Below, in pieces: positions 8,657 to 17,308 of a DNA stretch of 39,626 bases. The DNA comes from Bacteroidaceae bacterium (GTDB taxonomy: Bacteria > Bacteroidota > Bacteroidia > Bacteroidales > Bacteroidaceae). The DNA lies in NCBI GenBank assembly GCA_017548165.1, contig JAFYMW010000131.1:1-39626 (forward strand), written 5' to 3'. Position 1 is the first letter of the stretch; every line of letters starts with the position of its first letter. Below the pieces are notes generated by a model, which saw only the letters and a program-made list of their open reading frames with translations, searched no databases and was not told the DNA's origin. The position numbers and the translations under genes were made by a program.

Positions 8657-9225
8657 TAAGCAAAAAGGACTGATATCATGTGAGTATCAGCGATTGTCTT
8701 GTTCAACTTGATGTGAGCTCAGATAGCTCAGTAATCAGTTATTTTATTTGCATACTTGGTGTAGTACTTTGCTATTAATACTTTGGAAATATTATTATAT
8801 TACATATTATATAAATGTATAGTTATTAGTATATTATATTTAATACTTAATAAGTAGAATAATTACATGGCGCGATTGCCGTTAGTTTGGGTGGTCGCAG
8901 CTAGAGGGAAGGGGGTGAGAAATAATTAAACTGAAACTGAGCTATTTGAGCTATTAGGAGTTTGAGCTATGGAGGCATTTAGAGACGTTTTGTAAACGCT
9001 TATATGTGTGGATGTTTGTGAAGTGGCTGGGGAGTATAAGAATTTAAACATTCAGAGTAAGGGAGTGTGTTGCTGGGAAGACGTCGTATTGTTTTGGCTT
9101 AGACGATGTATCGAATGAATTACGACGATACATTGTGTTGGTGCAGACAATATGGTGAGTCGGGACAAACGATTTGGAGCAATATAAAATACCAACATAT
9201 TTATTTGTGGAAGCTTCTCCTCCCT
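8657..9225. other. AT-rich gene-free gap with GAGCTAT repeats
   Basis: No open frame with recognisable content and no tRNA-like fold is seen. Around 8710-8735 and 8938-8973 the words GAGCTC and GAGCTAT recur several times. The middle (8780-8860) is almost pure A/T. A short inverted repeat (9106-9113 with 9126-9133, ATGTATCG/CGATACAT) lies nearer the V-ATPase terminator. It may be a decayed gene or simply spacer. Confidence 0.4.
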
Positions 9226-9263
9226 CAAAAAAACAAGAGGACCCTGCTTGGCAGAGCCCTCTT
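9226..9263 (-). terminator. Rho-independent terminator of the V-ATPase operon
   Basis: On the - strand a 13-bp stem (9263-9251 with 9247-9235, two G-U pairs, 3-nt loop) is followed by TTGTTTTTTTG (9234-9225). It sits about 28 nt after the c-subunit stop codon. This is the clearest terminator in the window. Confidence 0.9.
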
Positions 9264-9290
9264 GCGTGGATAAAGTCTTTCTATTGTTTA

Positions 9291-9752
<462 letters not shown>

Positions 9753-9784
9753 TTATTTTGTTTGTTTTTTTATTTTGTTTGTAT

Positions 9785-9815
9785 CCCCCCGACTGGGATG
9801 ATATCAGGTGGGGGG
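9785..9815 (-). promoter_or_regulatory. Inter-cistronic GC hairpin before the c-subunit gene
   Basis: Six C pair with six G (9785-9790 with 9810-9815) around a 19-nt loop, between subunits I and K. On the - strand the stem is followed by an A-rich leader of about 50 nt up to the K start codon, not by a U tract, so it is not a typical terminator. It may protect or process the ntpK transcript. Confidence 0.5.
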
Positions 9816-9831
9816 AGAGATAATGTTGTGT

Positions 9832-11724
9832 TTAATCCTTAATCTTGCGGAATGGGTCGTACTGCTTGCCACCACCACTGAAGTCGGCATTTTTGAAGAA
9901 CTCTACAAAGGTGAGTCGCATGGGATGCACAAAGGCACTGATCATGCTCAGGGCAAAGGTGATGCCATGACCCAAAAGCAGGATAATGACCATAGCCAAT
10001 ATGCGTATAGACCAATGCCAGCTTGCTGTCATGTCCAGAGCCAGGCTGTTGAACACACCGCCAAGTACACCGCCAGTAAGGCCGAGGGCGAACAGACGGA
10101 TATAGCTGAGCAAGTCTCCCAACAAGCCAGTGGCCATGCCGTAGGTTTCCCACAGACCGCCGCCAATATTGCTGAGCACGCCCAAGGCGGGGTTCTTGTA
10201 GCTGGCGGGGTTGTTGTACAGGAATATTCCCAGTGCACTGACTCCGATTATGCCAAGAAGCATATACTGAATCCACGATGCCAGTTCTATGCCGCATGCG
10301 GGCAAACCATACAGCACGATAGCACCCAACAAGGCAACCACCCATGAGAATGTGCCTACAGCATAGGGCCAGCCATAGTTCCTTGCAGCTTTGCAGCCCT
10401 TCAGAGTCATGCCCAAAAGTATTTGGACAAGACCGATGATGACAGAAATCACCATCATGGGGCTGTAGCCGAAAATCGGGCCCACACCGTTGTCATTCAG
10501 GAAGAAGGGCTTCAGCGGTTGTGTGAAGGCCCAGTCCTGCTGGGTGAGGTCTATGCCGAACATTGTACCCGTAGCCAAGCCACACACCACGGTGCTACCG
10601 CCAAGCCACATGGCCAACTTGCCGTACGCCTTATTGTCCTCCGAACCTTTCAACACAAGCATCAGGCCCACCAGGAAGATGAGCAATCCATAACCAGCAT
10701 CGCCCATACAGAGGCCAAAGAACAGCATGAAGAAGGGTGCGAAGAAGGTTGTTGGGTCGAGGTCGTTGTAGTTGGGCAGAGAGTACATCTTGAGGATGGG
10801 TTCGAACAGACGAGAGAAGCGACCGTTGGTGATTTTTATAGGAACATCATCCTCAAAAGCTGGGTCTTCCACCTCGTAGTAGATGTGCGACTCGTTGAGG
10901 TAAACTATCAATGCATCGGTAGAGCTTGCTTGTACCCAACCCATCATGAGACGGAGCACATCACCACAGGTGCGCTCACTGCTGAGGTGCACCTTGCTGA
11001 GCGAAATCTCGTTAAGCATCTCTGTCTGTCCCTTTTCGAGCACAGGGCGAAGCTTGTTGTTGATAGCCACCATCTCGGCACGAACATCATAGAGTTTGTT
11101 CTTTGCCGCATCCAACTCGCTGACAGCCTGAGAATAAGACTTGCGTGGAAGGAAAATCTGCTCGGCTGGGATGTCGGGGCACTCCTTGGAGAATGTCACG
11201 AAGTATACCTTCTTCTTTTCCTCACAGATGGGAGTGGCATAACATGCTTGTGCCCATTCGCCACCAAACTTCTTGGCTGTGCAAGAGAAGAAGCATACGT
11301 TTAGACCAGTAGCCTGTGTAAAGTGGTCGAGATGCTCAAGACTGAATTCACCCCAGGGTTCAAGAATTTTTACTTCGGCTTTGAGTTCGTCGATTTCGTG
11401 CAAAAGCTCGTTCTCTGCAGTTTGCAATCTTTCTACCTCGGAGAGCAACTCTGCAGGTTCTTGTATCTCAGGAGCATTGACTATATGTCCGCCAAGTTCC
11501 TTCTGTGCTTTCTTCTTCTCGTATTTCTTGCCAACAATCTTGAGGAAGTCCAGAGTACGACGATAGTCAGCCTCCTTTTGTATTGCTTCCTGGAGTTGAG
11601 GACTTGTGCCACCTTGAGCCAGTTGGGTTACATGAACCACACCCAGTTCGCGGATAGAGTCAATGAATCCTTCGTATTCACGATCAGTCACCAAGAAGGT
11701 GAACTTTTTCATTTTTTCAATCAT
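9832..11724 (-). CDS. ntpI: V-type ATPase subunit I (membrane stator, a-subunit homologue)
   Basis: A 630-residue stator subunit that forms the ion half-channels against the c ring. The N-terminal half (about 1-310) is cytoplasmic with a coiled-coil region near 50-130. The C-terminal half has about seven or eight membrane helices starting near FFAPFFMLFFGLCMGDAGYG. The essential arginines of a-subunits are visible as R543 in SYIRLFALGLTGG and R603 in HPMRLTFVEFF. Its start codon overlaps the end of subunit D by 8 nt, implying translational coupling. Length is normal for bacterial V-type subunit I. Confidence 0.95.
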   Translation of the reverse strand: MIEKMKKFTFLVTDREYEGFIDSIRELGVVHVTQLAQGGTSPQLQEAIQKEADYRRTLDFLKIVGKKYEKKKAQKELGGHIVNAPEIQEPAELLSEVERLQTAENELLHEIDELKAEVKILEPWGEFSLEHLDHFTQATGLNVCFFSCTAKKFGGEWAQACYATPICEEKKKVYFVTFSKECPDIPAEQIFLPRKSYSQAVSELDAAKNKLYDVRAEMVAINNKLRPVLEKGQTEMLNEISLSKVHLSSERTCGDVLRLMMGWVQASSTDALIVYLNESHIYYEVEDPAFEDDVPIKITNGRFSRLFEPILKMYSLPNYNDLDPTTFFAPFFMLFFGLCMGDAGYGLLIFLVGLMLVLKGSEDNKAYGKLAMWLGGSTVVCGLATGTMFGIDLTQQDWAFTQPLKPFFLNDNGVGPIFGYSPMMVISVIIGLVQILLGMTLKGCKAARNYGWPYAVGTFSWVVALLGAIVLYGLPACGIELASWIQYMLLGIIGVSALGIFLYNNPASYKNPALGVLSNIGGGLWETYGMATGLLGDLLSYIRLFALGLTGGVLGGVFNSLALDMTASWHWSIRILAMVIILLLGHGITFALSMISAFVHPMRLTFVEFFKNADFSGGGKQYDPFRKIKD

Positions 11725-12364
11725 AAGCCACTTCCTCCTCCTCTATTTCATAGGGTTCTGATTCAATATCCTGTACGCGCTTGGCCTGTAGGCTCTTCAG
11801 AATCTTCTGGCTGGACTTGGAGAGGTTCTCTTCGTCCTCCATGAAACGCTTGATCTTGCGTATAGCCTCTTGGAAACCAGGAATCTGGACTTTCTCGAAG
11901 AGGTTAACTTTCTGTGTGGTCTTGCGACGTGCACGATCCAAAAGATTCAACTTTGCCAAAACGAATTCGCGTTCGACGGCGGTCTTTGCCAAACCCTGCA
12001 ACAGGTTTATGCCATCGAAATACCATTTAGGCGCGGAGAACAAGCCAAAGGGCTTAACGCTCAGGCTGATATTCGTCAGAATTGGTACATTGACACCAGC
12101 TATCTTCTTGCTGTCGAGCTTGACATCCTGAAGGGAAACCAGAGAAGCATCAAATTCGCCCCACAGGGCATACATGGCTTCGTAACCGGCAATCTGCTGA
12201 CGCAGTTTTTCCTCCAAGACCTCTGCCTCCTCCTTGCACTTCTTAACCTCAAGGCGCAAGGCAGTTTCCTTGCTCTTGATGATGGGCAAGGTGCGCTGGC
12301 GCATTTTCAGGTTCTTCTCGAGTGCCTGTAGCGATGTCTTGTTAAACTGATATTTTATTGCCAT
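11717..12364 (-). CDS. ntpD: V-type ATPase subunit D (central stalk)
   Basis: A 215-residue, almost entirely helical protein that forms the rotor shaft in the A3B3 head. The N-terminus (KYQFNKTSLQALEKNLKMRQRTLPIIKSKETALRLEV) matches the L-x-LK-x-R-L-x-hAxxGhxLLKxKRDxL-type start of D subunits, and the C-terminal helix is long and charged. It lies 38 nt after subunit B and overlaps subunit I. No subunit F, its usual partner, is encoded in the operon. Confidence 0.9.
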   Translation of the reverse strand: MAIKYQFNKTSLQALEKNLKMRQRTLPIIKSKETALRLEVKKCKEEAEVLEEKLRQQIAGYEAMYALWGEFDASLVSLQDVKLDSKKIAGVNVPILTNISLSVKPFGLFSAPKWYFDGINLLQGLAKTAVEREFVLAKLNLLDRARRKTTQKVNLFEKVQIPGFQEAIRKIKRFMEDEENLSKSSQKILKSLQAKRVQDIESEPYEIEEEEVAYD

Positions 12365-12402
12365 AATAAATGACCTTTATCAAACTGGAATGTAGTGTTA
12401 TA

Positions 12403-13731
12403 TTATTCCTCAGTCCAGTACTGGTCGGTAAACTCTTTCTTGATATTTACCTCCTCAAGGCGGAAGTACTTGCGGAAGAGAGACCATGTTACATCCAACA
12501 TTTCCTCTGTATCGAGATTTACGTCGATAGCAAGAAGTTTCTCGGCATAGTCCTTTGCATAGTCCAAGCAACGGTTGTCATAGTCGGTGAGGTCAAAACC
12601 ATTCTCCAACTTTGTCTTTGCATTTGCAGCATCGGCATAAAGACGGATGGCTGCATTCATCACCTGAGCATGGTCCTTGCGAGTCTTCTTACCTGCAACC
12701 AACTGCTTCAAACGAGAAAGTGAACGGAAGGGGTCAACAACAACCTTGCCCACATCGCTGTCACGACGCAAATAAAGCTGACCCTCGGTGATATAACCGG
12801 TGTTATCGGGCACGGCATGTGTAATGTCGCCACCACTCAGTGTGGTCACGGCAATGATGGTGATAGAACCACCACCTACGCTCTCGGGGAACTGAACGGC
12901 CTTCTCGTAGATCTTCGCAAGGTCGGAGTACAGAGAACCAGGCATAGAGTCCTTGGAAGGAATCTGGTCCATACGGTTGCTCACGATAGAGAGTGAGTCG
13001 GCATAAGAGGTCATATCGGTCAGAAGCACCAATACGGTCTCATGTTTTTCAACGGCAAAGTACTCGGCAGCTGTGAGTGCCATGTCGGGAATGAGCAAGC
13101 GCTCTACGGCAGGGTCCTCGGTGGTGTTGATGAACGAAATAATTCTGTCCAGCGCACCTGCATTGGAGAAGGTGTTGCGGAAGAAATAGTAGTCATCGTT
13201 GGTCATACCCATACCACCCAAGATAATCTTGTCGGCCTTTGCGCGCATTGCCACCATTGCCATTACCTCGTTGAAAGGCTGGTCGGGGTCGGCAAAGAAA
13301 GGAATCTTCTGACCTGATACCAGAGTGTTGTTCAAGTCGATACCTGCAATACCTGTAGCGATGAGTTCGCTGGGCTGCTTACGGCGTACTGGGTTTACCG
13401 AAGGACCACCAATCTCAACCTCCTTACCCTCAATTTCTGGACCGCCATCGATGGGGTGACCATAAGCATTGAAGAATCGGCCTGCCAGGTCGTCGCTCAC
13501 CTTCAGCGAAGGAGCCTTACCAAGGAATGTCACCTCGGCATTGGTGGGGATACCGCCAGTACCTTCAAATACCTGAAGGGTGACATCGTCGCCCACAATC
13601 TTTACCACCTGAGCCAAACGACCGTTGATGGTTGCCAGTTCGTCATAACCCACACCTCTTGCCTTGAGCGAACAGGTAGCTTTGGTTATCTGGCTTATCT
13701 TTGTATATACTTTCTGAAATGCTGTTGCCAT
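12403..13731 (-). CDS. ntpB: V-type ATPase subunit B
   Basis: The 442-residue non-catalytic head subunit, which alternates with A in the A3B3 hexamer. Family features: a beta-barrel N-terminus (about 1-75), PSELIATGIAGIDLNNTLVSGQKIPFFADPDQPFNE where the catalytic subunit would have its P-loop (no GxxxxGKT), the MTSYADSLSIVSNRMDQIPSKDSMPGSLYSDLAKIYEKA region, and a helical C-terminus. It follows subunit A by 14 nt. The length is slightly short of the 455-460 residues usual in Enterococcus or Thermus, a common trait of Bacteroidetes, chlamydial and spirochaetal forms. Confidence 0.96.
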   Translation of the reverse strand: MATAFQKVYTKISQITKATCSLKARGVGYDELATINGRLAQVVKIVGDDVTLQVFEGTGGIPTNAEVTFLGKAPSLKVSDDLAGRFFNAYGHPIDGGPEIEGKEVEIGGPSVNPVRRKQPSELIATGIAGIDLNNTLVSGQKIPFFADPDQPFNEVMAMVAMRAKADKIILGGMGMTNDDYYFFRNTFSNAGALDRIISFINTTEDPAVERLLIPDMALTAAEYFAVEKHETVLVLLTDMTSYADSLSIVSNRMDQIPSKDSMPGSLYSDLAKIYEKAVQFPESVGGGSITIIAVTTLSGGDITHAVPDNTGYITEGQLYLRRDSDVGKVVVDPFRSLSRLKQLVAGKKTRKDHAQVMNAAIRLYADAANAKTKLENGFDLTDYDNRCLDYAKDYAEKLLAIDVNLDTEEMLDVTWSLFRKYFRLEEVNIKKEFTDQYWTEE

Positions 13732-13745
13732 ACCTTATATATATA

Positions 13746-15485
13746 TTATAACATTGCTTCTACCTGCTTCTTGAAGTCGTAGTACTGCTCGCTCTTGTAC
13801 TCGGAGTAGTTCATCTGCTTGCACAGGTTAATCATCTTTTTGAAGTAAGTCACTACCTCTTCAAATTCGTTGAAAGAGTAATCCTCCTTGTCGCAGATAG
13901 CAGTAACAAGGTTCAAAATCTCTTCCTGACGTGCCAAGGGTGTTACGGCATCGATTTCGTCAAATGCGTCCTGCTGAAGAATAACAAAGTCGATAATCTC
14001 CGACTTCCAGAATACCACATGATAATCAACGGGTACACCATCGTCACCCAATATGTTAATCTGCTCGGCAATCTCCTTACCACGCTGCATACGTGTCTTC
14101 AGATTCAATACCTTGGGAATCCATTCCTCGTTGATGTGGCCCTTGATGTACTCGGCAAACTCGGGATATTCGAGATACTTAGAGTAAGAGTCGATGGGAT
14201 TAACGGCGGGATAACGCTTCTTGTCGGCACGATCCTGCTCTAAGGCGTAGAAACAACGAGCCACCTTCTTGGTGTTCTCGGTCACAGGTTCCTTCAAGTT
14301 ACCACCAGCAGGAGATACAGTTCCAAGGAAAGTTACAGAGCCCACCTCGCCATTCTTCAGATATACATAACCGGCACGACCATAAAAGTTTGCTACCAAA
14401 GCACCCAAGTCCATGGGGAAAGCATCGGGACCAGGCAACTCCTCCATACGGTTACTCATCTCACGCAGAGCCTGTGCCCAACGAGAAGTAGAGTCGGCCA
14501 TGAGCAGAACGCGCAAACCCATAGAACGGTAGTACTCGGCCATTGTCATGGCGGTGTACACAGAAGCCTCACGAGCAGCAACGGGCATGTTTGATGTATT
14601 GGCAATAATGATGGTACGCTCCATCAGCTTGCGACCTGTATGTGGGTCGATGAGTTCGGGGAACTCGGTGAAGATTTCTACAACCTCGTTAGCACGTTCA
14701 CCACAGGCTGCGATGATAACGATGTCGGCCTCTGCCTGCTTTGAGATGGCATGCTGAAGCACGGTCTTACCAGTACCGAAGGGACCAGGGATGAAACCTG
14801 TGCCACCCTCAACGATGGGGTTGAAAGTGTCAATGGTGCGCACACCAGTTTCCAGCAACTTGAATGGACGGGGCTTTTCCTTGTAGTTTGTCATAGCAAA
14901 CTTAACTGGCCAGCGCTGAACCATGGTAACATTGATGTCCTCGCCAGCTTCGGTGGTGAGCACGGCGATAGTGTCGTTTACCTTGTACTGACCGGCAGGA
15001 ACGATACTCTTTACCACGGCTGTGCCTTCCATCTGGAAGGGTGCCATAATCTTTAGGGGCTGATGGTTCTCCTCAACCTTGCCCAACCAGTCGCTGCTCT
15101 CTACGCGGTCGCCCACTTTTACGATGGGTTCAAAGTCCCACAGACGGTCAGCATCCAAAGGTTCGGTATACTGACCACGGCGCAAGAACACACCATCCAT
15201 TTTGTCGAGGTCGTTCTGCAAACCGTCATAGTTCTTACTCAGCATGCCAGGACCGAGTTGGATTTCCAACTGGTGTCCTGTAAACTCGGCTTGAGAACCA
15301 ACCTTCAAACCACGTGTACTTTCAAATACCTGAACATACACATCACTACCAACAACCTTGATGACCTCTGCCATCAAACGGTCGCCGCCAGTGGTAATGT
15401 AGCATATCTCGCCTTGCAACACAGGACCATCCACACGGAGGGTGACCATGTTGGAGACTACGCCACTAACTATTCCTTTAGTCAT
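13746..15485 (-). CDS. ntpA: V-type ATPase catalytic subunit A
   Basis: A 579-residue catalytic subunit that hydrolyses ATP (or synthesises it when run in reverse). Visible features are the N-terminal barrel (1-75), the non-homologous V-type insert (about 115-200), the Walker A motif GPFGTGKT at 234-241, the catalytic-glutamate region AACGERANEVVE, and the Walker B region RVLLMADSTSRWAQALRE. The C-terminal helical domain ends in KKQVEAML. It is preceded by DUF2764 (55-nt gap) and followed by B (14-nt gap). Confidence 0.98.
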   Translation of the reverse strand: MTKGIVSGVVSNMVTLRVDGPVLQGEICYITTGGDRLMAEVIKVVGSDVYVQVFESTRGLKVGSQAEFTGHQLEIQLGPGMLSKNYDGLQNDLDKMDGVFLRRGQYTEPLDADRLWDFEPIVKVGDRVESSDWLGKVEENHQPLKIMAPFQMEGTAVVKSIVPAGQYKVNDTIAVLTTEAGEDINVTMVQRWPVKFAMTNYKEKPRPFKLLETGVRTIDTFNPIVEGGTGFIPGPFGTGKTVLQHAISKQAEADIVIIAACGERANEVVEIFTEFPELIDPHTGRKLMERTIIIANTSNMPVAAREASVYTAMTMAEYYRSMGLRVLLMADSTSRWAQALREMSNRMEELPGPDAFPMDLGALVANFYGRAGYVYLKNGEVGSVTFLGTVSPAGGNLKEPVTENTKKVARCFYALEQDRADKKRYPAVNPIDSYSKYLEYPEFAEYIKGHINEEWIPKVLNLKTRMQRGKEIAEQINILGDDGVPVDYHVVFWKSEIIDFVILQQDAFDEIDAVTPLARQEEILNLVTAICDKEDYSFNEFEEVVTYFKKMINLCKQMNYSEYKSEQYYDFKKQVEAML

Positions 15486-15540
15486 ATCTTGTATATTTAT
15501 TTTCTTTCTATTATTTCCCCCTTATCGAGGTTGACGAACT

Positions 15541-16386
15541 TTATACCTTGTACTCGCTGGGCACTCGTGCTTCGCCTCGGAGATTTTCGACAATCTGTTC
15601 AAATGTCTCCTTGCCCTTCTCTACATCCAGATTGGCCCAACGATACTGAATCTCCAATTTGCACAGATATGCAAATACGGCCTCGATGCCGAAGTTGTTG
15701 AAGAAGGTGTTCTCGTCCAACCATATCCATTTGAGTGCATCAATCATCTTCTCCTTCTTGACGGGATCTTCCTGCTCGGCAATCTGAATCAATTCCTTGA
15801 GATAGTCCAAATCGCGCGACAGGTCGAAGTCAGCGCTGTTTTCCTCGCGCAACTTGTCCTGCACATCGCCCTCACCCTTGATATAGTCGGAAATGTTCCA
15901 TCCATACTTGCGTGCTAGCAGTGCGGTGAGCACATTGTTGATGTTCATGTTCATCTGATACCATTCTCGCACAAACTCGTTCTTGCAGGTATTGATGGCA
16001 TATTCATAGAACAGATACAGTATTTCGTCTTCGGGATAGTAACCCTTCTTGTCTTTGTTAAAAGCCCATTCGCGTGCAAAGATACTCATGAACTGAGGGT
16101 AGCGGTGCACATTGAAATTCATCTCCGTGGCACTCTTTACAAGGTCGGTGAACTGTTCCTTGTTCATCGCACCTTCGTACTTCAATTCTGCTTCAGGATC
16201 TTTGAGGAAGGTTATGAGATTCTGACAATCTCGCAGAAGGAAAAAGTAGTTTGCCATCATCTTGGCATCCCAATAGTCGAGAGTATCGTTCATTTGCTCG
16301 ATAAAATCTTCCATGGGCATGCCCGGTTGGGTGTCGGCCAACTCTATGTCGGGCAAACCGGCTATAAGACAGTAGTAATTAGCCAT
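15541..16386 (-). CDS. DUF2764 family protein of V-ATPase operons
   Basis: A 281-residue soluble, mostly helical protein starting MANYYCLIAGLPDIELADT. It sits between subunits E and A, the same place as the conserved hypothetical gene in the V-ATPase operons of Chlamydia, Borrelia and Bacteroidetes. The Y-Y-x-L-I-A-x-LP start and helical make-up recall subunit C (d), the funnel joining rotor shaft and c ring, and no other C subunit is encoded here. It may therefore be a divergent C subunit; this is inference. No catalytic motif or membrane segment is seen. It starts 9 nt after the E gene stop codon. Confidence 0.85.
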   Translation of the reverse strand: MANYYCLIAGLPDIELADTQPGMPMEDFIEQMNDTLDYWDAKMMANYFFLLRDCQNLITFLKDPEAELKYEGAMNKEQFTDLVKSATEMNFNVHRYPQFMSIFAREWAFNKDKKGYYPEDEILYLFYEYAINTCKNEFVREWYQMNMNINNVLTALLARKYGWNISDYIKGEGDVQDKLREENSADFDLSRDLDYLKELIQIAEQEDPVKKEKMIDALKWIWLDENTFFNNFGIEAVFAYLCKLEIQYRWANLDVEKGKETFEQIVENLRGEARVPSEYKV

Positions 16387-16395
16387 CTTCTTGTA

Positions 16396-16983
16396 TTAGA
16401 ACAACATTTGTACCAATTGTGGACGAAGGAATGACTTGAAGTAGTCCTCGAATTCTTCCTTGCCAAAGCTTACCTTGTAACTTCCGTCTGTAGGCTGGAT
16501 GGTGAATAGGGTAGAACGTCCGTTGACCTTCTCTATACTTACCCCCTTGTCCAAGATTGCCTTTGCCTCCTTGGCGAAATATGCTTTGAGAGTGTCTGCA
16601 TCGGCAGATTCGATTACGATTGGCTCGTTCTCTACCCACTTGCCAGCCAAGGCTACGGTAAACTTGCACAAGAAATCCTTGTCGGCAACTAGTTGGTCAA
16701 CAGCCTGTCCAATGGTACTCGCGGTCAATACATTGGCAATCTCACTCTTCAGTGCGCTCAGCGACTGGGCGGTGTACAGCTTGAGTTCATTCTTGGTGTT
16801 TGCCTCCATCTCCACAACGCTCTTCTTGCCAGCAGCTTCTATCTCGGCAGCCTTCTTCTTTGCATCGGCAATAATCTGTGCGGCTGTTTCCTTGGCCTCG
16901 TTGATGATGCGGTCGGCTTCTGCCTGACCTTTCTCTACACCCTCACGGTAGATCTTCTCTGTGAGTTCTTGAATTTTTTCCAT
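16396..16983 (-). CDS. ntpE: V-type ATPase subunit E (peripheral stalk)
   Basis: A 195-residue peripheral-stalk subunit that holds the A3B3 head to the membrane stator. The first 100 residues form a long Ala/Lys/Glu coiled coil (EKGQAEADRIINEAKETAAQ), followed by a globular C-terminal domain of about 90 residues ending in RPQLVQMLF. It is the first gene of the operon. The usual partner G/H, a short coiled-coil protein, is not encoded nearby. The upstream leader is about 115 nt long. Confidence 0.93.
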   Translation of the reverse strand: MEKIQELTEKIYREGVEKGQAEADRIINEAKETAAQIIADAKKKAAEIEAAGKKSVVEMEANTKNELKLYTAQSLSALKSEIANVLTASTIGQAVDQLVADKDFLCKFTVALAGKWVENEPIVIESADADTLKAYFAKEAKAILDKGVSIEKVNGRSTLFTIQPTDGSYKVSFGKEEFEDYFKSFLRPQLVQMLF

Positions 16984-17103
16984 TTATCTTAGGTTTTTAT
17001 TATGCTTCGTTTTTGGTTGTTTTTATTTCGCACCCTTTGCATATATGGGTGGCGATGGTTTGTATTTGTTATATTTCCTCGTAAAACGGGTATTAAAACC
17101 ACG

Positions 17104-17111
17104 CAAAGATA
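17104..17111 (-). promoter_or_regulatory. -7 box of the V-ATPase operon
   Basis: TATCTTTG on the - strand matches TAnnTTTG. No convincing -33 TTTG lies 19-21 nt upstream. The implied leader before subunit E is about 115 nt, longer than most in the window. Confidence 0.6.
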
Positions 17112-17268
17112 GCAAAAAGAAACGATGTATCGCGTGCGCATGAGCACTATTTTAATTAGTTGGTATCAAAATGTCACAAAATTTATCTATTTCATGGTGT
17201 TTTGTTAACAATAATTTATAACTTTGATTACCATCTTAGTTACTCACACTCGGAAATGTCTAAATAAA

Positions 17269-17300
17269 TTTGTCATTTCACTCATTTAATCGTAACTTTG
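17269..17300 (+). promoter_or_regulatory. Flippase gene promoter (repeat-module type)
   Basis: TTTG (17269-17272), 20 nt, then TAACTTTG (17293-17300). Transcription should begin near 17307, only a few bases before the ATG at 17309, so the transcript is leaderless or nearly so. The upstream word CTCGGAAA at 17250-17257 recurs in other promoters of the window. A second -7-like box (TAACTTTG, 17219-17226) lies further upstream without a well-placed -33. Confidence 0.75.
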
Positions 17301-17308
17301 ACAACGTT

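Noticed and set aside
9785-9815. Terminator between V-ATPase subunits I and K
   Set aside because: The hairpin is followed by an A-rich, not U-rich, RNA on the coding strand, and K is needed with the rest of the complex.
10423-11304. 293-codon open frame on + strand
   Set aside because: It is antisense to the V-ATPase subunit I gene; His/Glu-rich composition is the mirror of the real coding frame.
15063-15701. 212-codon open frame on + strand across the A/DUF2764 junction
   Set aside because: Shadow of the V-ATPase subunit A gene; no recognisable domain.
17270-17308. N-terminal extension of the flippase from ATG 17270
   Set aside because: The stretch overlaps the promoter and lies upstream of the predicted transcription start; ATG 17309 gives the usual N-terminus.
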